Assembly: GCF_020991415.1 (NCBI RefSeq)
Contig: NZ_JAJMOY010000002.1
Coordinates: 903,841-967,840 of the forward strand
Length of the DNA: 64,000 nt
Origin: Flavobacterium sp. ENC
GTDB taxonomy: Bacteria; Bacteroidota; Bacteroidia; Flavobacteriales; Flavobacteriaceae
Direction of reading: 5' to 3'
Shown here in pieces: positions 25,714 through 32,131 of this stretch. Every line of letters starts with the position of its first letter. Position 1 is the stretch's first letter. Both the position numbers and the translations under genes were made by a program. The notes below the pieces were generated by a model. The model ran no database searches. It saw only the letters and a list, made by a program, of their open reading frames with translations, and was not told the origin of the DNA.

Positions 25714-26082
25714 ATGCAAAAGCTAACGAACAAAGAGGAAGAAATCATGCACATTTTATGGAAGCTTAAAAAAGCATTCGTAAAGGAAGTTCAGGCTGAA
25801 ATAACCGAGGATCAGCCCCATTATAATACACTTTCGACTATTGTACGCAATCTGGAAGAAAAAGGTTATGTGAGTCACAATGCCTTTGGAAACACACATC
25901 AATACTTTCCTATTGTAACTATAGAGGATTACCGAAAAGGTTTTATGAGTACCGCTATTGATAATTATTTTAATAGTTCTTATAAAAGTATGGTTTCGTT
26001 TTTTGCCAAGGAAGAAAAAATATCCGCAGCAGAATTGCGCGAAATTCTGGCTATGATTGAAAATCCAAAAGAAGAAAAATAA
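25714..26082 (+). CDS. BlaI/MecI family transcriptional repressor
   Basis: A 122-residue winged-helix repressor of normal BlaI length. The N-terminal DNA-binding half contains LTNKEEEIMHILWKLKKAF and the recognition region YNTLSTIVRNLEEKGYVSH; the C-terminal part is the helical dimerisation domain, in which BlaI proteins are cleaved on induction. The membrane sensor follows six bases later, and a double dyad lies just upstream, so the pair probably represses itself. Targets elsewhere are unknown; these pairs in Bacteroidota often have no link to beta-lactams. Confidence 0.92.
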   Translation: MQKLTNKEEEIMHILWKLKKAFVKEVQAEITEDQPHYNTLSTIVRNLEEKGYVSHNAFGNTHQYFPIVTIEDYRKGFMSTAIDNYFNSSYKSMVSFFAKEEKISAAELREILAMIENPKEEK

Positions 26083-26088
26083 TCGGTT

Positions 26089-27933
26089 ATGGAAGCACTT
26101 TTCATTTTTATCGCAAAATCAAGCGGGTTACTGGCTTTGTTTTACTTTGCATACTATTTATTACTGCGCAAGGAAACTTTTTTCAACAGCAACAGATGGT
26201 TTTTACTAGCCGGCCTGATTACAGCTGTGGTATTGCCTTTTTTAGTGTATACTAAAGTAGTATGGATCGATCCTGTTCCGGTTTCCAATATGGGCTACTC
26301 TCCCGCTTTTACGTCACATGCTATACCGGAAGCCTCTTTTGAAATCGACTGGAATCTGGTTTCTCTTGCCATTTATGCACTTGGTTTTACGGCTTTTCTG
26401 GTAAAATTCGGAATAGATTTTTACAGCCTGAATTCGGTTTTAAAAGGCAAAAAAGTGCAACAACAAGCTGATTTTAAATTTATCGATACCAATGAAAATA
26501 TTGCCCCATTTTCTTACTTTGATTATATCGTGTACAACTCATCACTGTACAGCGCCTCTGAGTTAGAGAGTATTATTGAGCATGAAAAAGTACATAGCGA
26601 TCAGAATCATACTATTGATGTTTTGATCTCCCGAATTTTTTGTGTGCTGTTTTGGTTCAATCCTGTTATCTGGCTTTATAAAAAGGCTATTCTTCAAAAT
26701 CTTGAATTCATAGCAGATAGCGAAGCGGCCAAAAAAATATCCGATAAAAAAGCGTATCAATACACGCTTTTAAAAATAACAGCTCATGAAAGCTGTGTTG
26801 CAATCACCAATCATTTTTATCAATCATTAATCAAAAAACGAATTGTCATGTTAAACAAAAATCAATCAAAAAAGAGGAATTATTTAAAGTACTATGCTAT
26901 AGTTCCGGCACTTGTAGCTTTTGTTCTTTTATTTCAGATCAAAACTATTGCACAGGAGAAAGCAGCAGACCCTGTTACAAACATCGATCCTAAAGGTATC
27001 GAATCTATGGATGTATTCAATATTTCCAAAACTACAACTGATGCTGAAATTGAGGAAAGACTTAAAATTTTAAAAGACAAACATCAGATTACAGCCATTA
27101 TTTCCGAATTAAAAAGAAATTCCAAAAACGAAATAACTTCGATTCAGGTTGAATTAAAAAGTGGTAAAGGAACTGTTAAAGTAAAAAGATCCGAGTCAAC
27201 TAATGGAATTGATAAAATCGGAATCATTGTGATTAAGGAGAAAAACGGTAAAATCAGTTTTAATTTTTCTGATGACGAGCAAATAAAAAACATTGACAGG
27301 TCTGATGAAGACCAGGATGATGAACTAAGAGAAGTCGAAAATATTGACGCTCCTGACGCTCCCAATGCTCCTGATGCTCCAGGTGCTTACGGTACTCCTA
27401 CTCCGCCAACACCACCTACACCTCCTGCTTTTCCAAGTGGTCCTATGCCACAGGTTCCTGCATCGGCTATGGCCAATATGCCAAAACCACCAACACATCC
27501 CGGAAATGTGAACGATAAGGCAGCTATGAAAAAATTCGAAAAAGAAATGGCTGAATTCGAGAAAAAAATGGAAGCATTTGAACCGGATATGAGTGCTTAC
27601 GAAAAAGAAGTCGAAGAAGTGATGTCAAAACGTGAAGCTATTTTTGAAAAAGAAATGGAGAAATATGACATTGCCATGGAGAAATTCAATGCTGATATGG
27701 AAAAATTTAACCAGCAGAACAATCAAAATGTTAATTTCAATAAGAGACAGTATCAAATAGACATGAAACAGCATGCCATAGACATGAAGCAATATGAAAA
27801 AGACATGAAACAGCACGCTAAAGATATGAAGCAGCAGGAGAAAGACATGAAACAACATCAAAAAGATATGATTCAGCACGAAAAAGATATGGCTAAACAG
27901 GAAAAAGAGAGAGCCAAAAGACAAAATAATTAA
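26089..27933 (+). CDS. BlaR1/MecR1-like M56 membrane metallopeptidase with Pro-rich and heptad-repeat C-terminus
   Basis: A 614-residue protein. The N-terminal 290 residues are an M56 peptidase: four membrane helices and the zinc motif HEKVH (165-169) with downstream NLEFIADSEA supplying the third ligand. It should cleave or signal to the BlaI-like repressor encoded immediately upstream. Instead of the penicillin-binding sensor domain of BlaR1, the outside part has a small beta-like domain, a Pro/Ala-rich stretch (APDAPNAPDAPGA then TPPTPPTPP, about residues 425-455), and a long methionine-containing helical tail with seven exact heptads of the form DMKQxxK (DNA 27760-27906) and related ones before. 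This suggests a coiled-coil rather than beta-lactam sensing. Confidence 0.88.
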   Translation: MEALFIFIAKSSGLLALFYFAYYLLLRKETFFNSNRWFLLAGLITAVVLPFLVYTKVVWIDPVPVSNMGYSPAFTSHAIPEASFEIDWNLVSLAIYALGFTAFLVKFGIDFYSLNSVLKGKKVQQQADFKFIDTNENIAPFSYFDYIVYNSSLYSASELESIIEHEKVHSDQNHTIDVLISRIFCVLFWFNPVIWLYKKAILQNLEFIADSEAAKKISDKKAYQYTLLKITAHESCVAITNHFYQSLIKKRIVMLNKNQSKKRNYLKYYAIVPALVAFVLLFQIKTIAQEKAADPVTNIDPKGIESMDVFNISKTTTDAEIEERLKILKDKHQITAIISELKRNSKNEITSIQVELKSGKGTVKVKRSESTNGIDKIGIIVIKEKNGKISFNFSDDEQIKNIDRSDEDQDDELREVENIDAPDAPNAPDAPGAYGTPTPPTPPTPPAFPSGPMPQVPASAMANMPKPPTHPGNVNDKAAMKKFEKEMAEFEKKMEAFEPDMSAYEKEVEEVMSKREAIFEKEMEKYDIAMEKFNADMEKFNQQNNQNVNFNKRQYQIDMKQHAIDMKQYEKDMKQHAKDMKQQEKDMKQHQKDMIQHEKDMAKQEKERAKRQNN

Positions 27934-27975
27934 TACGTAAAAGTTTAAAAACGTATAACTTATTATAGTCATAAA

Positions 27976-28004
27976 AAAACCAGTGCCAAACACTGGTTTT
28001 TTTT
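27976..28004 (+). terminator. Rho-independent terminator of the BlaI-BlaR1-like operon
   Basis: AAAACCAGTG (27976-27985) pairs perfectly with CACTGGTTTT (27991-28000), then a T run. An in-frame ATG of the next gene at 27983 lies in the stem and is unlikely to be used. Confidence 0.85.
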
Positions 28005-28045
28005 ACGTCAAAAAATCAATTTTAATTTATCTGAATCCTATTACA

Positions 28046-29491
28046 ATGAAAAAAACAGTATGTGTTTTATTTTTGACACTTTGTTTTTCAGGCAAGGCGC
28101 AACAAAAATCAGAAGCCGTAACCGAAAAAGAGATTTTACTTTTAATGGATAAAAATGCAGCAGATTTGCTGAAAGAAGCAAATGCAAATTCAGTTTCTAT
28201 AGGCGTTGTGAAAGATGGCAAAACCTATACAAAACATTATGGTGAAATAGACAAAGGAAAAGGCAATACCGCCACCAATACAACTACTTTCGAAGTGGCT
28301 TCCATTACAAAATTATTCACGGGATTGCTCGCAGCACAAGCCGTTTTAGAAAAAAAAATAAATCTGGATGATGACATTCGAAAATATATTACCGGTGATT
28401 ACCCTAATTTAGAATATCAGGGAAAAGCGATCAGATTTCGGGATTTGCTATCGTTCAGAACCGGATTTAGCCATGATTTGCCTGATAATTCGGAAATCAG
28501 AAAAAACATAAACGATACCAGCTATCTTGCCTTTAAAAGACTGGACGATTCGTATAACAGAACGACTTTTTTTCAGGACTTACATGCCATGAAACTGGAT
28601 ACTTTACCCGGTAAAAAATTTAAATACAGTAACGGCAGCGTTCAGCTTACTGCACACATTCTGGAAAACGTGTATCATAAGAACTATGAAACCTTACTCA
28701 AAGAAAATATTTTCGACAAATTAGCCTTAAACGATACGCAGCTTCATCTAAGTCCGAATACAATAATTGCAAACGGATATAATTCAAAGAATATTCTAAT
28801 GCCAAATTTATCAGATAATTTGTGGGGAGCAGCCGGTGGTATCAAGTCGACTTTGGGAGATTTGGTAAAGTTTCTGTCCTTCGAACTGGATACTAAAAAT
28901 AAGCTTGCTGTAGAATCACAACGAAATCTTCTGGATAGTGAAACCATGTGGAACGGCTATTTTTGGGATGGAATTGAAGTAAGCAGTTTTGGGAAAAACA
29001 GCTGGAAACATGGTGGGGCTTTCGGTACACAAAATATGTTTTTGGTATATCCCGAAAGTAAATTGGGAATCTCTGTTATTGTAAATGTGAGTGATCAGAA
29101 TACCAGTAATGCCATCGGACATGCAGCGGCAAAACTAGCCTTAGCGCTATTACCTGGAGAAGAATCGCAGAAAGGAATTTACGGATATCAAATAAAAGAT
29201 AATTCGGTACAATTTACCTACGTATATAATACACTTTTTAATTCGGATTTGGTAAAAAGCGTTTCCGTTGCCGGTTCTTTTAACAACTGGAATACTGAGG
29301 ACAAGAACTATCAAATGATTCGGAAAAATAAAAATACTTTTGAATTATCGATTCCTGTAAGTAACTTTAAAAAAGATCAGCTCCATACTTTTAAATTTGT
29401 CATCAATAAAACAGGCTGGGTAGAAGCTCCTAAGAATATTTCGAACAAGGAAAATAGCGGCGACGAAAACCTTATTCTAAATCTTTACTAG
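28046..29491 (+). CDS. Secreted serine hydrolase (class C beta-lactamase fold) with C-terminal CBM48-like domain
   Basis: A 481-residue protein with a signal peptide ending GKAQQ. The catalytic domain (about residues 35-380) has the beta-lactamase/PBP4-type motifs SITK (Ser86, Lys89), KYSNGS (tyrosine motif) and KHGGAF. These enzymes are esterases, peptidases or lactamases in the periplasm. The last 90 residues (SVAGSFNNWNTEDKNY and HTFKFVINKTGW) look like a CBM48/AMPK glycogen-binding beta-sandwich, an unusual addition. Start placed at 28046 because the earlier ATG at 27983 lies within the terminator. It follows the BlaR1-like gene but behind a strong terminator. Confidence 0.82.
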   Translation: MKKTVCVLFLTLCFSGKAQQKSEAVTEKEILLLMDKNAADLLKEANANSVSIGVVKDGKTYTKHYGEIDKGKGNTATNTTTFEVASITKLFTGLLAAQAVLEKKINLDDDIRKYITGDYPNLEYQGKAIRFRDLLSFRTGFSHDLPDNSEIRKNINDTSYLAFKRLDDSYNRTTFFQDLHAMKLDTLPGKKFKYSNGSVQLTAHILENVYHKNYETLLKENIFDKLALNDTQLHLSPNTIIANGYNSKNILMPNLSDNLWGAAGGIKSTLGDLVKFLSFELDTKNKLAVESQRNLLDSETMWNGYFWDGIEVSSFGKNSWKHGGAFGTQNMFLVYPESKLGISVIVNVSDQNTSNAIGHAAAKLALALLPGEESQKGIYGYQIKDNSVQFTYVYNTLFNSDLVKSVSVAGSFNNWNTEDKNYQMIRKNKNTFELSIPVSNFKKDQLHTFKFVINKTGWVEAPKNISNKENSGDENLILNLY

Positions 29492-29520
29492 TTTTAGATC
29501 ATACAAATCACTAATACCCG

Positions 29521-29553
29521 AAAAGACTTTGCTGTTTAGCAAAGTCTTTTTTA
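29521..29553 (+). terminator. Rho-independent terminator of the serine hydrolase gene
   Basis: AAAAGACTTTGCT (29521-29533) pairs with AGCAAAGTCTTTT (29538-29550) around a GTTT loop, then T bases. Confidence 0.85.
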
Positions 29554-29579
29554 TATCTTTGAAAAAAAATAAACCTTTC

Positions 29580-29720
29580 ATGTTTAAAATTTTAGCTAAA
29601 ATAAATAAAGTCCTTTTACCTAGTTTTACCAAACAAGGTTTGGATATTACTAAAGCAAAAAAATGGCAGATGGCGCTTATCGGGTATCGCTATTATGTAA
29701 CGAAACGTGCTTTAGATTAA
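29580..29720 (+). CDS. Small basic protein of 46 residues
   Basis: ATG at 29580 opens 46 codons: MFKILAKINKVLLPSFTKQG and then a Lys/Ala-rich helix ending VTKRALD. It is basic, likely helical, and has no membrane segment or known motif. A matching -7 element (TATCTTTG, 29554-29561), with TTG 22 bases upstream, precedes it, and the peptide has the tidy ending and composition of a real small protein. I half-recognise the pattern as a recurring short Flavobacterium protein but cannot give a function. The longer frame from 29529 starts inside the terminator. Confidence 0.6.
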   Translation: MFKILAKINKVLLPSFTKQGLDITKAKKWQMALIGYRYYVTKRALD

Positions 29721-29821
29721 TTTTTTGCCATATTACTTCTAATTTATAACCATATTGTACATTCTTAGTATAATATGTATCCTTTTTACCCCTTTCAAAG
29801 TCTTTTCTGTCCGGTAATTTG

Positions 29822-29829
29822 TAGTTTTG
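29822..29829 (+). promoter_or_regulatory. -7 promoter element for the EamA gene
   Basis: TAGTTTTG matches TANNTTTG, 20 bases before the ATG at 29850. Confidence 0.4.
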
Positions 29830-29849
29830 CCTTTCAGTCTAAAATTGCA

Positions 29850-30695
29850 ATGAAAAACAAAGAATTTAACCTCCCTCCCGTTCCGGCAGTCCTTTTGTCC
29901 ATCATAAGTGTACAATGTGGTGCAGCGATTGCCAAAACCATATTTCCGGCACTTGGCGCGGCAGGAACGGCATCTATACGAATTGGCGTATCTGCCCTAA
30001 TTCTATTATTGGCTTACCGTCCCAATTTATCGAAAGTCACGGCACAGCAATGGAAAATCGTTATTCCTTATGGTATGACTTTGGGTGCAATGAATTTAAT
30101 TTTTTACATGTCCATCGAAAGAATTCCAATTGGGCTGGCTGTTACTTTAGAATTCATTGGTCCTCTTCTGGTTGCCATATTCGGATCAAGGCGCTGGGTT
30201 GATTATTGCTGGGTATTGCTCGCAGCAGCGGGAATTGTTTTAATTGCCCCGTGGACCAATAGCAGAATAGATCCGTTTGGAGTTACATTTGCATTGCTGG
30301 CAGGAGCACTTTGGGCGGGTTACATCGTCTTAGGTGGGAAAGTTTCTAAAATTATGAACAGTGGTGAGGCTGTTTCGATCGGAATGCTTTTCGCTTCCAT
30401 TTTGATACTGCCTTTCGGCTTTTATGAAAATGGTCTTGTAAATCTTACTCCAAAACTTATGGGATTGGGAATAGCACTGGCTCTGCTTTCAAGTGCAATT
30501 CCGTTTACACTCGAGATGAAAGCTTTAGGTCAGCTTCCTCCCCGTACTTTTAGCATTTTGATGAGTCTGGAACCTGCAGCTGCAGCTATATGTGCCTTTA
30601 TTTTTTTACAGGAGCAACTGAATTTTTATGAAATTTTAGCGGTTGTCTGTGTCGTAATCGCATCAGCCGGATCAACTTTAACAGCTAAAAAATAA
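29850..30695 (+). CDS. EamA/RhtA-type inner-membrane exporter
   Basis: A 281-residue protein with ten helices in two EamA halves. Its start, PAVLLSIISVQCGAAIAKT, and the mid segments MNLIFYMSIERIPIGLAVTL and FIGPLLVAIF are the RhtA-like arrangement (threonine/homoserine exporter branch of the drug/metabolite superfamily). Substrate is inferred from similarity only. Start set at 29850 because the earlier in-frame ATG at 29775 gives a Cys/Phe-rich extension unlike other family members. It ends at a terminator shared with the fasciclin gene. Confidence 0.85.
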   Translation: MKNKEFNLPPVPAVLLSIISVQCGAAIAKTIFPALGAAGTASIRIGVSALILLLAYRPNLSKVTAQQWKIVIPYGMTLGAMNLIFYMSIERIPIGLAVTLEFIGPLLVAIFGSRRWVDYCWVLLAAAGIVLIAPWTNSRIDPFGVTFALLAGALWAGYIVLGGKVSKIMNSGEAVSIGMLFASILILPFGFYENGLVNLTPKLMGLGIALALLSSAIPFTLEMKALGQLPPRTFSILMSLEPAAAAICAFIFLQEQLNFYEILAVVCVVIASAGSTLTAKK

Positions 30696-30714
30696 ATAGT
30701 AGAGCGGGATCATT

Positions 30715-30756
30715 ATATAAAAAAACCTGTAAATGATTTTTACAGGTTTTTTTATA
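30715..30756. terminator. Bidirectional terminator between convergent genes
   Basis: AAAAAACCTGTAAA pairs with TTTACAGGTTTTTT around a short loop; A and T runs on both sides serve the EamA gene and the fasciclin gene. Confidence 0.85.
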
Positions 30757-30772
30757 TGCTTGACGCCTTTGA

Positions 30773-31327
30773 TTAGTTTTTAGGCAACAATACCGTATCA
30801 ACTACATGAATCACACCATTAGACTGGTTCACATCTGCAATTGTAACCTTAGCTTTATTACCGCTTTCGTCACTAATGTAAAGGTCTTTTCCGTCCATCC
30901 AGGCTGTTAAAGTACCACCGCTTACTGTTTTAAGAGTCGCTTTTCCTTTACCCATTTTTATTGCTTTTGCAATATCAGAAGAATTCATCTTTCCGGCTAC
31001 AACATGATAGGTCAGGATCGTTTGTAACGTTTTGATATTTTCCGGTTTCAATAATGTCTCAACAGTTCCTGCTGGTAATTTGTCAAACGCAGCATTTGTT
31101 GGGGCAAAAACGGTGAATGGTCCTTTACTTTGTAATGTTTCTACTAATCCTGCAGCTTTTACAGCAGCAACCAGTGTGGTATGATCTTTTGAGTTTACAG
31201 CATTTTCAACAATATTTTTTGTTGGGTACATTGCTGCTCCGCCAACCATTACTGTTTTTTGTGCGTTAGAGGTAAATGCAAATCCTAATGCTAATACTGC
31301 TACGGCTAAAAATTTTCTAGTTTTCAT
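30773..31327 (-). CDS. Secreted fasciclin (FAS1) domain protein
   Basis: A 184-residue protein: signal peptide to about residue 22 (FAFTSNAQ), then one FAS1 domain. The FAS1 signatures are FTVFAPTNAAFDKLP in the first conserved box and NGVIHVVDTVLLP at the end. FAS1 domains mediate adhesion or ligand binding outside the cell. Normal length for a single-domain bacterial member. The gene stands alone on the minus strand. Confidence 0.93.
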   Translation of the reverse strand: MKTRKFLAVAVLALGFAFTSNAQKTVMVGGAAMYPTKNIVENAVNSKDHTTLVAAVKAAGLVETLQSKGPFTVFAPTNAAFDKLPAGTVETLLKPENIKTLQTILTYHVVAGKMNSSDIAKAIKMGKGKATLKTVSGGTLTAWMDGKDLYISDESGNKAKVTIADVNQSNGVIHVVDTVLLPKN

Positions 31328-31525
31328 AATTAATATTTTAAGTTATAAGCTCATTTACGCTGTAATATTTGTTTTGGTTTTAGGAAAAAAATAAAAAATT
31401 AGAAATAATTATGAATTATCCCTAAAATACACTGTAAAACAAGACATTAATGAGTATAATTATTTTTAGAATCTGCTCCTTTGTTGCATTGCTTTTTTCA
31501 ATAACTTAGTAAAAAATGATTCATT

Positions 31526-32056
31526 ATGGAAAACCTGCCCCGAAAAGTAAGAAGTAAAAAGTTAAATGCCAGAGTCGATTTAACTGCTATGGTTAGTGTT
31601 TCTTTTTTATTGATCATCTTTTTTATGGTGACTATTGAGTTGGGCAAACCGAAAGCTATCGATTTAACTTTGCCTGAGAAATGGCATGATGATGGCGTTA
31701 TCAGATGTGGAATAGGTGTTAATAATCGCATCATCACAGTTTTATTAGATGAAAATAATAAAATAATACTCTATAGTGGGATTTTAGGATTAGAATTGGA
31801 AAGTCCAAAAGAAATGAAATACGGTAAAAATGGAATTCGTCAGGAACTATTTATTAGAAATAAAAATATTCAGGAGTATTCTGCTCAATTGGGAAAACGA
31901 AACAGAGGAGCAATTGTAATCATTAAACCAAGTAAAAAATGCAACTTTAAAAATTTAATTGATATTCTGGATGAAATGGAAATTGCTAAAATTGATACTT
32001 ATGCAATTGTCAATGACTTTACTCCGGAAGAATCTAAACTATTAGCTTCCAGATAA
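31526..32056 (+). CDS. ExbD/TolR-like protein lacking the membrane aspartate
   Basis: A 176-residue protein with the layout of ExbD: basic N-terminus (KVRSKKLNARVD), one helix (about residues 20-38), and a periplasmic domain with GAIVIIKPSKKCNFKNLIDI and ILDEMEIAKI. The family region normally reading MVDLAF or FIDVML reads MVSVSF here, so the proton-carrying Asp position is Ser24, and the preceding Pro is Ala21. There is no ExbB, TonB or second ExbD nearby; neighbours are a fasciclin gene and type IX cargo genes. It may be a non-energised relative or use a partner elsewhere. Family placement is firm, function is not. Confidence 0.85.
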   Translation: MENLPRKVRSKKLNARVDLTAMVSVSFLLIIFFMVTIELGKPKAIDLTLPEKWHDDGVIRCGIGVNNRIITVLLDENNKIILYSGILGLELESPKEMKYGKNGIRQELFIRNKNIQEYSAQLGKRNRGAIVIIKPSKKCNFKNLIDILDEMEIAKIDTYAIVNDFTPEESKLLASR

Positions 32057-32084
32057 AAATAAAACCTGAAACAAAAAAATAAGC

Positions 32085-32116
32085 AAAAAAGTCCCACATT
32101 TCTGTGGGACTTTTTT
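32085..32116. terminator. Bidirectional terminator, AGTCCCACA stem
   Basis: AAAAAAGTCCCACA (32085-32098) pairs perfectly with TGTGGGACTTTTTT (32103-32116) around TTTC. It serves the ExbD-like gene and the convergent LRR gene. The 9-bp core stem is repeated at 37795-37816. Confidence 0.9.
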
Positions 32117-32131
32117 ACTTCAGCTTAAGAT

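Noticed and set aside
27625..27993. Minus-strand 122-codon frame opposite the heptad-repeat tail
   Set aside because: It is the antisense of a repetitive helix-coding region, rich in Phe/Leu/His by complement, and runs through the terminator.
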